DNA of 64,000 nucleotides from Microbacterium sp. AG1240 (GTDB lineage Bacteria > Actinomycetota > Actinomycetes > Actinomycetales > Microbacteriaceae), in NCBI RefSeq assembly GCF_003635115.1, contig NZ_RBXJ01000001.1:1302001-1366000 (forward strand). The letters are read 5' to 3'. Positions 25,064-34,247 of the stretch are shown one piece after another. The notes below the pieces were generated by a model. It was not told the origin of the DNA. It did not search any database and was given only the letters and a program-made list of their open reading frames with translations. Both the position numbers and the translations under genes were made by a program. Position 1 is the stretch's first letter. The number at the start of each line of letters is the position of its first letter.

Positions 25064-25789
25064 ATGGAGATCCGAGGACCGATCGTGCTCCCCGCGCACC
25101 GCGAGGACATCGAACTGCAGACCTCCGACGGCCTCCGGCTCGTCGGAGAGCTTGCTCTGCCCGAGGACACCGCGCCGGTCGCGACGCTCGTCACGCTGCA
25201 TCCGTTGCCGACGGCCGGCGGCTTCATGGACTCCCACATCATCCGCAAGGCCGCGGCGCGGTTGCCGGCTCTCGCCGATCTGGCGGTCATGCGTTTCAAC
25301 ACCCGGGGCACGACCTCGCCACGGGGCACGAGCGAGGGCGCCTTCGATGCGGGCGCGGGGGAGAGGTTCGACGTCGCTGCGGCCATGCACCTGGTTCGTG
25401 AGCGCGGCCTTCCCCGGCCCTGGATCGTGGGGTGGTCGTTCGGTACCGAGCTCGCCCTGAAGTACGCCCGCGAGCACGACATCGAGGGCATCATCCTGCT
25501 CTCGCCTCCACTGCACCGGGCAACCCCCGACGAGGTGGCCGCGTGGGCGGGCGATGACCGCCGCGTGGTGATCCTCGTCCCCGAGTTCGACGACTATCTG
25601 CGCCCCGCAGAGGCCGCCGAACGGTTCGCGTCGATCCCCGATGCCGAGCTGATCGCCGTCGACGGCGGGAAGCACCTCTGGGTCGGCGAGTCGCAGACCG
25701 CGCGCGTGCTCACCGAGATCGTCAGAGCCGTCCATCCGGGCGCCCTGCCGCTTCCGACCGAATGGCCGGAGAACGACGAAGCATCCTGA
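25064..25789 (+). CDS. Alpha/beta hydrolase
   Basis: The 241-residue protein has the alpha/beta-hydrolase core: the oxyanion-side TLHPLP (about 46-51), RFNTRGTTSPRG, the nucleophile elbow GWSFGTE (S at about 128) and a late DGGKHLW histidine. Substrate is unknown; the closest style is that of serine hydrolases acting on small esters. The ATG at 25064 is one base after the preceding stop. It converges on the permease gene seven bases away. Confidence 0.8.
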   Translation: MEIRGPIVLPAHREDIELQTSDGLRLVGELALPEDTAPVATLVTLHPLPTAGGFMDSHIIRKAAARLPALADLAVMRFNTRGTTSPRGTSEGAFDAGAGERFDVAAAMHLVRERGLPRPWIVGWSFGTELALKYAREHDIEGIILLSPPLHRATPDEVAAWAGDDRRVVILVPEFDDYLRPAEAAERFASIPDAELIAVDGGKHLWVGESQTARVLTEIVRAVHPGALPLPTEWPENDEAS

Positions 25790-25795
25790 CCCGCG

Positions 25796-26896
25796 TCAGC
25801 GTTCGTTCTGCCTCGGGATGATGACCTGGCGATAGATGATCAGGATGCTGGCAGCCACCGGGATCGCCACGAGCGCACCGAGCAGCTGGCCGAGCGCGGC
25901 TCCGGCGAGGGCGGCGATGACGACGACAGCCCCGGGGATGGACACGGCCCGATTCATGATGCGTGGCGAGACGATATAGGCCTCGATCTGCATGTAGACG
26001 AGGTAGTAGACCGCCGCGACGAGGGCGAGAGTCGGCGACTGCAGACCGAAGAGGCCACCCCCGCCGCCGAGGCCAGGGATCAGGCACGTGAGGACGATGA
26101 TCGTCGAGCCGGTCAAGGTGCCCACGAGCGGGATCAGGGAGAAGAAGAAGGCGACGACAGCGAGAACGGCCGGGAACGGTGCACCGATGATGGTCAGGAA
26201 GATCGCACTCAGCACGCCGTTGATGACGCCGAGGCTGATCTGGCCGATGACGTAGAAGCCGACCGAGTCGACGATCTGCTCGGCGAGGTCGATGAAGCGC
26301 GGCCGCTTCGACGCGGGAACGAGCTGATACACCGCAGACTTCAGCGACGGGGTCGACGCCGTGAAGTAGATCGTCAGGATGAGCACGATGAACGCCCCTC
26401 CGAAACCGGCGATCACGGTGCCAAGGATGGCGATGATGCTGCCGCCGATCTCGCCGCCGATGGAGCCGACGTCGAGGGAGGTGTACCAGTTCTCGACGTA
26501 CTGCCACGCCTGGTCGACGTTGATGCCCGGGAAGTTCGTCTGGACCCACTGCCGCACCTGTTCGACGATGTCGTCGAGGTTGCTCGTCTGGACGATGACG
26601 TCGATCTGACCGATCAGCTGCACGATCTGGTCGACGATGATCGGCACGACCGCGAGGATGATGCCGGCGAAGACGGCGAGGACGCCGAGGATCGTGACGA
26701 GCACCGCCGCCCAGCGCGGCAGACGGCGCTTCTCGAGCCAGCCGACGATCGGTTCGAGTCCGAGTGAGAGGAACAGAGCCGTACCGACGTACAGCAGGAT
26801 CGTCGAGAGTGCTTGGATGCTGCCGATCAGCAGAAGCCCGACGCCGACGCCCAGCGTCGCAACGAGAGCGACGCGGAACGGGTTGTGGATTTTCAC
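25796..26896 (-). CDS. AI-2E family transporter (putative permease)
   Basis: A 366-residue membrane protein with paired hydrophobic segments near the N-terminus (about 10-55), another pair at 65-90, a long soluble loop (about 95-170), and four or more segments to the C-terminus. The PLVGTLTGSTIIVLTCLIPG and EAYIVSPRIMNRAV regions are typical of the AI-2E/PerM family, which includes Na+/H+ antiporters and autoinducer exporters. I chose the GTG at 26896 because AGGAG lies nine bases upstream and the earlier ATG would cover the promoter region. Substrate unknown. Confidence 0.88.
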   Translation of the reverse strand: MKIHNPFRVALVATLGVGVGLLLIGSIQALSTILLYVGTALFLSLGLEPIVGWLEKRRLPRWAAVLVTILGVLAVFAGIILAVVPIIVDQIVQLIGQIDVIVQTSNLDDIVEQVRQWVQTNFPGINVDQAWQYVENWYTSLDVGSIGGEIGGSIIAILGTVIAGFGGAFIVLILTIYFTASTPSLKSAVYQLVPASKRPRFIDLAEQIVDSVGFYVIGQISLGVINGVLSAIFLTIIGAPFPAVLAVVAFFFSLIPLVGTLTGSTIIVLTCLIPGLGGGGGLFGLQSPTLALVAAVYYLVYMQIEAYIVSPRIMNRAVSIPGAVVVIAALAGAALGQLLGALVAIPVAASILIIYRQVIIPRQNER

Positions 26897-27071
26897 AGTG
26901 CGCTGCTCCTGACTCGGACCGGTCGATACCGGGGGTGAGGTCAGAATACGGCGCGGCGCGGGTGATTCGCGGAACCCGGCCCATCGGGACAACTTTCAGG
27001 CGGTGTTCGATAGTCTGGAATGTCGAGTAGCGGTTTCCGCCCCGGAGACCGGCGATGGGGTAGGTGTATTC

Positions 27072-28931
27072 GTGCGTTTCGTGTGGGCCGTGGTGGCGTT
27101 CCTCATCGCCGCCGTCATGATCGGAGCGGGCATAGCCCAGCGGACGGTCTTCGAAGGTCCTTCGACCGAGACGCAGACGATTCAGACCGACGGCTCGGCC
27201 GCCTACACGCTCATCGACGGCGCGGTCCTCACCCGCCTCCCCGGCGCTCAGACGGTGACGGCCGAGGGCGACGGAGCGATCTTCGCCGCATACGGGCGCA
27301 CCGCCGATCTGCGCGCGTGGCTGGCCGACACGACGTTCACCGAGGTCACCGTCGACGGCGAGGGCGCGGTGTCGAATGCGACGAGCACCCCGACACCCAC
27401 CCCGAGCCCCAGCGCATCTGCGAGTGCGGCGGCCGGCGAGGTCGCCACCGGTGGCGAGTCCACCGGCGACGACGCCGCTGCGCCGGTCGTGCGCAATCCC
27501 GCAGGATCCGATCTCTGGCTCGAGGAGTTCCAGGGCGACGGCTCGCTCACCATGCCTCTCCAGCTTCCCGACACCATGAGCGTGCTGCTCGCCTCCGACG
27601 GGACCGAACCCGCACCGTCGACCATCGAGCTGTCGTGGCCTGTTCCCGTGACGACCCCCTGGGCCGGACCGCTGATCGTGGGCGGGTCGATCGTGCTGCT
27701 CGTGGGCATCTTCCTCTACGTGCTCGCGATCCGGCACTCGCGCCGGTCACGCGGCCCGCGCAGGAAGGGCCTGCCGATGCCCGTGACCGAACCGATCGAC
27801 CTCGCCATCGAGGGTTCCGATAAAGGCGTGATCACCTCCGGTGCCCCCGCTTCGCGCAGGTCGGTGTCGTCGCGTCGACGCGCCTTCCTCGTCGTGCCCG
27901 CGGTGGCGGCGACGTCGCTGCTGTTCGCCGGCTGCTCGGCCGACGCGTGGCCCGATCTCGCCAGCTCGGCGACCCCGACGCCCACCGAGACGGTGATCGT
28001 GCCCGAGGGTCAGCAGGCCCCGGCCGTCACCGAGAACCAGGCGGAGCGGATCGTCTCGGAGGTCGCCGCGACGGTCGCTTCGGCGGATGCCGCGAACGAC
28101 GCAGGTCTGGCCGCTACGCGTCTCGGTGGTGCGGCCCTGGCGGAGCGACAGACCAACTACACCCTTCGCGCCGCGATCCCCGAACACCCCGCCATGCCGG
28201 CGATCCCCGCCTCACCCGTCGAGATCGTGCTGCCGCAGGCGTTCGACGGCTGGCCCCGCTCGGTGTTGACCGTGGTGGAGAACGACGCCGACACCACCGT
28301 GGCGCCGACCATCATGCTTCTGACCCAGGAGGATCCCTGGTCGGACTACAAGGCGATGTACGTGGCGAGCCTCGAAGCATCCACCGAGCTGCCCGATGTC
28401 GCCGCATCCTATGTCGGTGCGTACCAGGTGCCGCCCGACTCGGGCTTCCTCTCGCTCGCACCCGACGACCTCGCCGCCGCGTACGCCGACGTCATCAACA
28501 ACGGCGAGAACAGCGAGTACTGGTCGAAGTTCGACACGCAGGGCGATCTCCTCCTCGCGGGCATCCAGGCCAACAAGGATCAGCGCACCGCCGATCTGGC
28601 GCAGACCGGCACGAACACGGCCGAGATCGCCTTCGAATCGGTCGCCGGGTCGCAGGAGCCCTTCGCCCTCGCGACACTCGAGGGCGGCGCCATCGTGGCG
28701 GTCAACGTGAACGACAACGACACGGTGAAGCCGACCAACACCGATGCCGTCATCAAGCTGCTCGACAACCCGGCGGTGAAGACCCTCACCGGCGTCGAGG
28801 AGTCGTCGACGGGTTTCTTCACCACCTACTCCGACCAGCTCTTCTTCTATGTCCCCGCCCAGGGCTCGAGCGAGCAGATCCGTCTGCTCGGGTATCGGTC
28901 CAGCATCCTCGAAGCAAAGGTGATCCCGTGA
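27072..28931 (+). CDS. Membrane protein / lipoprotein chimera, function unknown
   Basis: A 619-residue frame with two parts. Residues 1-245 have an N-terminal membrane segment (3-24), a PT/PS-rich stretch (about 105-120) and a second membrane segment (about 197-222) followed by a basic, cytoplasmic-type loop (RHSRRSRGPRRKG). Residues about 265-619 then look like a complete lipoprotein: SSRRRAFLVV, a hydrophobic core, and the lipobox LFAGC with C288, followed by an acidic exported domain. In-frame starts at 27777 (ATG, AGGAAGGG upstream) and 27864 (GTG) could initiate the lipoprotein separately. -10-like TAGTCT at 27011-27016. Overlaps the thioredoxin gene by four bases. Confidence 0.65.
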   Translation: MRFVWAVVAFLIAAVMIGAGIAQRTVFEGPSTETQTIQTDGSAAYTLIDGAVLTRLPGAQTVTAEGDGAIFAAYGRTADLRAWLADTTFTEVTVDGEGAVSNATSTPTPTPSPSASASAAAGEVATGGESTGDDAAAPVVRNPAGSDLWLEEFQGDGSLTMPLQLPDTMSVLLASDGTEPAPSTIELSWPVPVTTPWAGPLIVGGSIVLLVGIFLYVLAIRHSRRSRGPRRKGLPMPVTEPIDLAIEGSDKGVITSGAPASRRSVSSRRRAFLVVPAVAATSLLFAGCSADAWPDLASSATPTPTETVIVPEGQQAPAVTENQAERIVSEVAATVASADAANDAGLAATRLGGAALAERQTNYTLRAAIPEHPAMPAIPASPVEIVLPQAFDGWPRSVLTVVENDADTTVAPTIMLLTQEDPWSDYKAMYVASLEASTELPDVAASYVGAYQVPPDSGFLSLAPDDLAAAYADVINNGENSEYWSKFDTQGDLLLAGIQANKDQRTADLAQTGTNTAEIAFESVAGSQEPFALATLEGGAIVAVNVNDNDTVKPTNTDAVIKLLDNPAVKTLTGVEESSTGFFTTYSDQLFFYVPAQGSSEQIRLLGYRSSILEAKVIP

Positions 28932-29866
28932 GCACGCCCGCACCCGGTGCCGTCATGCGCGGAGCGGTGGACCTGTCCACCCTGCGCAACCGTCCGCAAC
29001 CCCCTGCCGAGGGAGCGGCGCCGCCGGCGCCGTCCGGCGACGCCGGAGCGCTCGTTCGCGACGTCACCGACCAGACGTTCGGCGAGATCCTCGAGCTCTC
29101 GCGCACCGTTCCGGTCGTCGTCGACCTGTGGGCCGAATGGTGCGGACCGTGCAAGCAGCTCAGCCCGATCCTCGAGAAGGTCGTGATCGAGCTCGGCGGA
29201 CGCGTCGTGCTGGCGAAGGTCGACGTCGACGCGAACCCGCAGCTCGCCCAGGGCTTCCGCGCACAGTCGATCCCCATGGTCGTCGCGCTCGTCGCGGGTC
29301 AGCCGGTGCCGATGTTCACCGGCGCGGTGCCCGAGCAGCAGGTGCGCGAGGTCTTCGCACAGCTGCTGCAGCTGGCAGCGCAGAACGGTGTGACCGGTTC
29401 GCTGGCCCCGTCGGAACAGCCGGCCGATGCTGCCGAGCCCGAGGAGCCCGCTTTGCCGCCGCTCCACGCCGAGGCGTTCGAGGCCATCGAGGCGGGCGAC
29501 TACCCGCGTGCGATCGCCGCGTACGAGAAGGCTCTCGGCGAGAACCCGCGTGACGACGACGCCCGCGCCGGGCTCGGCCAGGTGCGTCTGCTCGATCGCG
29601 TGCAGGGTCTCGACCTGCAGGCCGCTCGGGCGGCTGCCGCCGCGTCGCCCTCCGACGTCCAGGCCCAGTTCGCGGTGGCCGACCTCGACATCGCCGGCGG
29701 CCACGTCGACGACGCGTTCGATCGCCTGCTGGAGCTGTTCGCGGCTCTGCCGGCGGACGACCGCGCTCCGGTGCGCGAACGCCTCCTCGAGCTGTTCGGC
29801 CTGGTCGGCGATGCCGACCCTCGCGTGGGTGTGGCGCGCCGCCGCCTGACGTCGCTTCTCTTCTGA
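28928..29866 (+). CDS. Thioredoxin-TPR protein, CnoX/YbbN-like
   Basis: The 312-residue cytoplasmic protein begins with a disordered stretch (1-40), then a thioredoxin domain (about 42-150) with active site WCGPC (about residues 75-79). A linker and a C-terminal TPR-type helical region (about 185-312; FEAIEAGDYPRAIAAYEKAL ... DARAGLGQVRLLDRVQ) follow. The domain order is that of E. coli CnoX (YbbN), a holdase that hands proteins to GroEL and DnaK. Unlike E. coli YbbN this one keeps CxxC, so it may also be redox active. The GTG start overlaps the upstream stop. Confidence 0.85.
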   Translation: MSTPAPGAVMRGAVDLSTLRNRPQPPAEGAAPPAPSGDAGALVRDVTDQTFGEILELSRTVPVVVDLWAEWCGPCKQLSPILEKVVIELGGRVVLAKVDVDANPQLAQGFRAQSIPMVVALVAGQPVPMFTGAVPEQQVREVFAQLLQLAAQNGVTGSLAPSEQPADAAEPEEPALPPLHAEAFEAIEAGDYPRAIAAYEKALGENPRDDDARAGLGQVRLLDRVQGLDLQAARAAAAASPSDVQAQFAVADLDIAGGHVDDAFDRLLELFAALPADDRAPVRERLLELFGLVGDADPRVGVARRRLTSLLF

Positions 29867-29890
29867 ACCACCGAGACCGCGTTCCGACGG

Positions 29891-29919
29891 CGAGACCCCG
29901 ACATCATGTCGGGGTCTCG
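29891..29919. terminator. Bidirectional terminator between the thioredoxin-TPR gene and glgB
   Basis: Perfect 13-base arms, CGAGACCCCGACA (29891-29903) and TGTCGGGGTCTCG (29907-29919), around a TCA loop, in the 75-base gap between convergent genes. The symmetric stem can serve both strands. Confidence 0.82.
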
Positions 29920-29941
29920 TTGCGTGGAACGGGTCTCGCGG

Positions 29942-32092
29942 TCAGGAGGCGTTGTGCTTCAGGAAGAGCACTCCGAGCGGGGGGAGCGTGGGGGTCGCGC
30001 GCCCGTGGTCGTCGGCGTGGACCACACCGTAGTTTCCGACGCCCGAACCTCCGTAGACGGTGGCGTCGCTGTTGAGCACCTCGGTCCAGACGCCGCCCTC
30101 GGGCAGATCCAGGGCGTAGTCGTGCAACGGCTCGCCCGAGAAGTTGGCGATGACGACGACGGTGTTGCCGTGCGAGTCTCGCCGCGAGAAGGCCGACACG
30201 TTCGGGTTCCACGAGGGCCCCCCGAGCCGACCGAAGGCCGCGCCGTCGTGATCGCGCGCCCAGAGCGCCGACTCGTCGCGATACACGCGGTTCAGCGCGG
30301 CCACGAAGTCGTGGAGCTGGGCGTGGGCTGGCTGCTCCAGCATCCACCAGTCGAGTCCTCGACCCTCCGACCACTCCGACATCTGGCCGAACTCCTGGCC
30401 CATGAAGAGAAGCTGCTTGCCCGGGTGCCCCCACATGTAGGCCAGGTAGGCGCGCATGTTGGCGAGCTTCTGCCAGTGGTCTCCCGGCATGCGGCCGAAG
30501 AGGCTGCCCTTGCCGTGGACGACCTCGTCGTGGCTGATCGGCAGCACGAAGTTTTCGGTGAACGCGTAGACGAACGAGAACGACAGTTCGCCCTCGTGAT
30601 GGGCGCGGTACAGCGGGTCGCGGGAGATGTACTGCAGCGAATCGTTCATCCACCCCATGTTCCACTTGAAGCCGAAGCCGAGCCCGCCGTGGGAGGTGGG
30701 GGCGGTGACCCCGGGGAAGCTCGTGGACTCCTCGGCGATCATCGCGATGCCGGGGTAGCGCTTGTAGGCGGTGGCGTTCACCTCCTGCAGGAACCTGATG
30801 GCCTCGAGGTTCTCGCGGCCGCCGTACTGGTTCGGAGCCCACTCGCCCTCGTTGCGCGAGTAGTCGAGGTACAGCATCGACGCGACGGCGTCGACGCGCA
30901 GCCCGTCGACGTGGAACTCCTCGAACCAGTACAGGGCGTTCGCGACGAGGAAGTTGCGCACCTCGCTGCGACCGTAGTCGAAGATGAGCGTGCCCCAGTC
31001 CTTGTGCTCGCCCCGTCGCGGGTCGGGGTGCTCGTAGAGGGGCTCGCCGTCGAACTGGGCGAGGGCGAAAGCATCCTTCGGGAAATGCCCGGGGACCCAG
31101 TCCATGATCACGCCGATGCCCGCCTGGTGCAGACGGTCGATGAGGTACCGCAGATCGTCGGGTGCGCCGAACCGGCTCGTCGGGGCGTAGTACCCGGTCA
31201 CCTGGTATCCCCACGATCCGCCGAACGGGTGCTCGGCCAGGGGCATGAACTCGACGTGGGTGAACCCCTGCTGGGTCACGTACTCCACCAGGGGGTCGGC
31301 CGCGTCGCGATAGCCGAGGCCGGGCCGCCACGAGCCGAGGTGCACCTCGTAGATCGACATGGGCTGGTCGGTCACCGGCGCCGATGACCGCTGGGCCAGC
31401 CAGGTGTCGTCGGTCCAGGTGTAGTCAGAGGAGGTGACCACGGATGCGGTGGCCGGCGGGACCTCGGCGAGACGGGCCATCGGATCGGCCTTCTCGATCC
31501 AGTTGCTCGCCCGCGTGAGGATCTCGAACTTGTAGCGGGCGCCGACACCGATCTCCGGGATGAACAGCTCCCAGACGCCGCTGCCGCCCATGGACCTCAT
31601 CGAGTGCGCCTGGCCGTCCCACCCGTTGTGATCGCCGAGCACGCGTACCGCGCGCGCATCGGGCGCCCACACGGTGAAGGCGACCCCGGCTGTGCCGTCC
31701 AGCACACGCTCGTGAGCACCGAGCACCCGCCAGAGCTCTTCGTGACGGCCCTCGGCGATCAGGTGCAGATCGAGTTCGCCGATCGTCGGCGCGTGCCGGT
31801 ACGGGTCGTCGGCGGTGTGCGTCGATCCGTCGTCGTAGGTCGCGGTGACGGTGTAGCGCCCGGGCGCACCGGTGATGTCGGCTTCCCAGATTCCGGCGCG
31901 GAGATGGGTGAACTCGACGGTCGAACCGTCGGCGAGCTCCGCCGTGACGGTCGACGCGAGAGGACGCCGCGTGCGCAGCACCCCGGTGCCGTCCGCGTCG
32001 GTGTGGACGCCCAGCACCGAGTGCGGATCGTGGTAGCTGCCCGTCGCGATGGTGTCGAGGACGACGTCGTCGGGGGTGGATGAGCGGCTCAT
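29942..32092 (-). CDS. glgB: 1,4-alpha-glucan branching enzyme
   Basis: Makes alpha-1,6 branches in glycogen, or in the glucans built by GlgE. The 716-residue GH13 enzyme has N-terminal CBM48-type domains (1-220), then the catalytic barrel. Its motifs are DWVPGHFPKD, GLRVDAVASMLYLDYSR (nucleophile aspartate), MIAEESTSFP (acid glutamate) and PISHDEVVHGKGS (transition-state aspartate), followed by an all-beta C-terminal domain. The ATG at 32092 has AAGGAG five bases upstream and overlaps the glgE stop (ATGA). Last gene of glgX-glgE-glgB, ended by the hairpin at 29891. Confidence 0.97.
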   Translation of the reverse strand: MSRSSTPDDVVLDTIATGSYHDPHSVLGVHTDADGTGVLRTRRPLASTVTAELADGSTVEFTHLRAGIWEADITGAPGRYTVTATYDDGSTHTADDPYRHAPTIGELDLHLIAEGRHEELWRVLGAHERVLDGTAGVAFTVWAPDARAVRVLGDHNGWDGQAHSMRSMGGSGVWELFIPEIGVGARYKFEILTRASNWIEKADPMARLAEVPPATASVVTSSDYTWTDDTWLAQRSSAPVTDQPMSIYEVHLGSWRPGLGYRDAADPLVEYVTQQGFTHVEFMPLAEHPFGGSWGYQVTGYYAPTSRFGAPDDLRYLIDRLHQAGIGVIMDWVPGHFPKDAFALAQFDGEPLYEHPDPRRGEHKDWGTLIFDYGRSEVRNFLVANALYWFEEFHVDGLRVDAVASMLYLDYSRNEGEWAPNQYGGRENLEAIRFLQEVNATAYKRYPGIAMIAEESTSFPGVTAPTSHGGLGFGFKWNMGWMNDSLQYISRDPLYRAHHEGELSFSFVYAFTENFVLPISHDEVVHGKGSLFGRMPGDHWQKLANMRAYLAYMWGHPGKQLLFMGQEFGQMSEWSEGRGLDWWMLEQPAHAQLHDFVAALNRVYRDESALWARDHDGAAFGRLGGPSWNPNVSAFSRRDSHGNTVVVIANFSGEPLHDYALDLPEGGVWTEVLNSDATVYGGSGVGNYGVVHADDHGRATPTLPPLGVLFLKHNAS

Positions 32093-34179
32093 CGGATCTC
32101 CTTCACGTGCAGGATGTGGACGGGCTCGACGAAGGCGTCGAGACGCACGAAGTTGTGCTGGCCCCACGTCCACTGGGCTCCTGTCACGAGGTCTTCCACC
32201 TCGAACGTCTCACCGGCTGCGCCGTCCACGCCCCAGATCCGCGTGTCGAGGTGGACGGTGGTCTCGCGAGCGGAGTGCGGGTCGAGGTTCGCCACGACGA
32301 TGATCGTGTCGTCTCGGCCGGTCGGACTCAGCGCCGCGTCGATGTGCTTGGAGTAGACGAGGATCGCGTCGTCGTCGGTCCAGTGGAACGAGATGTTGCG
32401 CAGCTGCGCGAGCGCGGGATGCGCGCGGCGGATCTCGTTCAGGCGGCGCAGGTACGGCGCGATCGACTCGTCGCGCTCCTCGGCGCCGGCCCAGTCGCGG
32501 AACTTGTACTCGTACTTCTCGTTGTCGATGTTCTCTTCCGACCCCGGCCGCGCGACGTTCTCGATGAGCTCGTACCCGGCGTAGACGCCGTAGGTGGGAG
32601 CCGCGGTGGCGGCGAGCGCCGCGCGGGTCTTGTACGCCGGACGACCGCCGTACTGCAGATATTCGGTGAGGATGTCGGGGGTGTTGACGAAGAGGTTCGG
32701 ACGCAGGAAGTCGGCCGTCTCGTGGGCGAGACCGGTGAGGAACTCGGTGAGCTCCTCCTTGGTGTTCCGCCAGGTGAAGTAGGTGTAGCTCTGCTGAAAC
32801 CCGGCCATGCCGAGCCCCTGCAGCGGGGCCGGGCGGGTGAAGGCCTCGGCAAGGAAGACGACGTCGGGGGCTTCGGCGTTGACCGTCGCGATGAGCCACT
32901 CCCAGAACTGCAGCGGCTTCGTGTGCGGGTTGTCGACCCGGAAGATGTTGACGCCCTGAGCGATCCAGTGACGGACGACGCGCAGCACCTCCGCCCGTAT
33001 GCCCTCCGGGTCGTTGTCGAAGTTGACCGGGTAGATGTCCTGGTACTTCTTCGGCGGGTTCTCGGCGTACGCGATCGAGCCGTCGGGGAGCGTCGTGAAC
33101 CACTCGGGGTGCTCTGTCACCCAGGGGTGGTCGGGGGAGGCCTGCAGGGCGAGATCGAGGGCGATCTCGATGTCGTGGCGTCGGGCCTCCGCCACGAAGG
33201 CGCGGAAGTCGTCGAGGTCGCCGAGGTCGGGGTGGATCGCGTCGTGACCGCCCGCGGCGCCGCCGATCGCCCACGGCGATCCGGGATCGCCCGGCTTCGG
33301 GTCGAGCGTGTTGTTGGGTCCCTTGCGGTTCCGCTCGCCGATGGGGTGGATCGGGGGGAGGTAGAGCACGTCGAAGCCCATGCCGGCGACCCCGGCCAGC
33401 CGCGCGGTGGCGGTGCGGAACGTGCCGCTGACCACCGTGCCGTCCTCGGCACGCACGGCACCCTCGGAACGCGGGAAGAACTCGTACCAGGCGCCGACAC
33501 CGGCGCGCTCGCGCTCGACGAGGAGCGAATGCTCGTCGCCGACGGTGACCAGGGACGCGAGCGGGCGTCGGGCGAACGACTTCTCGATCTCGGCGTAGCG
33601 GACCACCTCGAGTGCGGTGTCGTCGGATGCTGCGGGGTCGCGGAGGGTCACGGCGCCGCGCTCGAGCAGGCGCCGTTCCTCGGCCGGGCGCGACTTCTCC
33701 TTCGCGGCCCGACTGAACAGGAGCGCACCCGACTCGCGCATGAGCGCCGCGTCGACGCCGGCGGAGATCTTCACGTCGGCCGCGTGCTGCCAGGTGGCGA
33801 AGTCGTCGGCGAACGCTTCGAAACGAAACTTCCAGACGCCCTGCTCCAGCGGCACGATGAGAGTCGACCACCGGTCGAAGCCGTCGCCGAGCGCAGTCAG
33901 TCGGTGCAGCGACTCGTCGCCGCCGGGGGAGAACAGCCGCACGTGCACGCCGATGCGGTCGTGGCCCTCGCGGAAGGCGGTGACGGTGAACGGCACCGCC
34001 TCGCCCACGTACGCGGTCGGGTCGAACCTGCCACCCGGCACCTGTGGGAAGGGGAGCGCAATCGGAATGCGAGGAGTCTGCGTCGCCCCCGGAGAGGGCG
34101 TCGCGACCACCGGTCGCACAGGGATGGACGAGGCGCTACGCCACGCCGAGGGGGAAGGAGTTCGCGTCGTCGGAGCCAC
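32089..34179 (-). CDS. glgE: Alpha-1,4-glucan:maltose-1-phosphate maltosyltransferase
   Basis: Extends alpha-1,4-glucans using maltose 1-phosphate. The 696-residue GH13_3 enzyme has an N-terminal beta-sandwich and the catalytic motifs LYLPPIHPIGERNRKG, NIFRVDNPHTKP (nucleophile aspartate), FLAEAFTRP (acid/base glutamate) and NTPDIL. The conserved region starts about residue 38 (RIPIALPF), so the first residues are uncertain. The GTG at 34179 is used here; a GTG at 34119 is an alternative, and neither has a good ribosome-binding site. The 34179 start lies in an 11-base inverted repeat. Neighbours glgX and glgB fit the glucan pathway; the maltose-1-phosphate supplier is not in this window. Confidence 0.94.
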   Translation of the reverse strand: MAPTTRTPSPSAWRSASSIPVRPVVATPSPGATQTPRIPIALPFPQVPGGRFDPTAYVGEAVPFTVTAFREGHDRIGVHVRLFSPGGDESLHRLTALGDGFDRWSTLIVPLEQGVWKFRFEAFADDFATWQHAADVKISAGVDAALMRESGALLFSRAAKEKSRPAEERRLLERGAVTLRDPAASDDTALEVVRYAEIEKSFARRPLASLVTVGDEHSLLVERERAGVGAWYEFFPRSEGAVRAEDGTVVSGTFRTATARLAGVAGMGFDVLYLPPIHPIGERNRKGPNNTLDPKPGDPGSPWAIGGAAGGHDAIHPDLGDLDDFRAFVAEARRHDIEIALDLALQASPDHPWVTEHPEWFTTLPDGSIAYAENPPKKYQDIYPVNFDNDPEGIRAEVLRVVRHWIAQGVNIFRVDNPHTKPLQFWEWLIATVNAEAPDVVFLAEAFTRPAPLQGLGMAGFQQSYTYFTWRNTKEELTEFLTGLAHETADFLRPNLFVNTPDILTEYLQYGGRPAYKTRAALAATAAPTYGVYAGYELIENVARPGSEENIDNEKYEYKFRDWAGAEERDESIAPYLRRLNEIRRAHPALAQLRNISFHWTDDDAILVYSKHIDAALSPTGRDDTIIVVANLDPHSARETTVHLDTRIWGVDGAAGETFEVEDLVTGAQWTWGQHNFVRLDAFVEPVHILHVKEIR

Positions 34180-34201
34180 GGTTGAAACCTACCGTGGCTC
34201 C
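34172..34201 (-). repeat. Inverted repeat across the glgE start region
   Basis: GGAGCCACGGT (34172-34182) and ACCGTGGCTCC (34191-34201) are perfect 11-base arms around TGAAACCT, in the 68-base glgX-glgE gap. The left arm contains the GTG at 34179. In mRNA it would hide that start codon, or act as a partial terminator lowering glgE-glgB relative to glgX. Confidence 0.7.
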
Positions 34202-34247
34202 CCGGCGCAAGACAGCGGACCGGAAGCGGTTGACAGATGCGTCGTGA

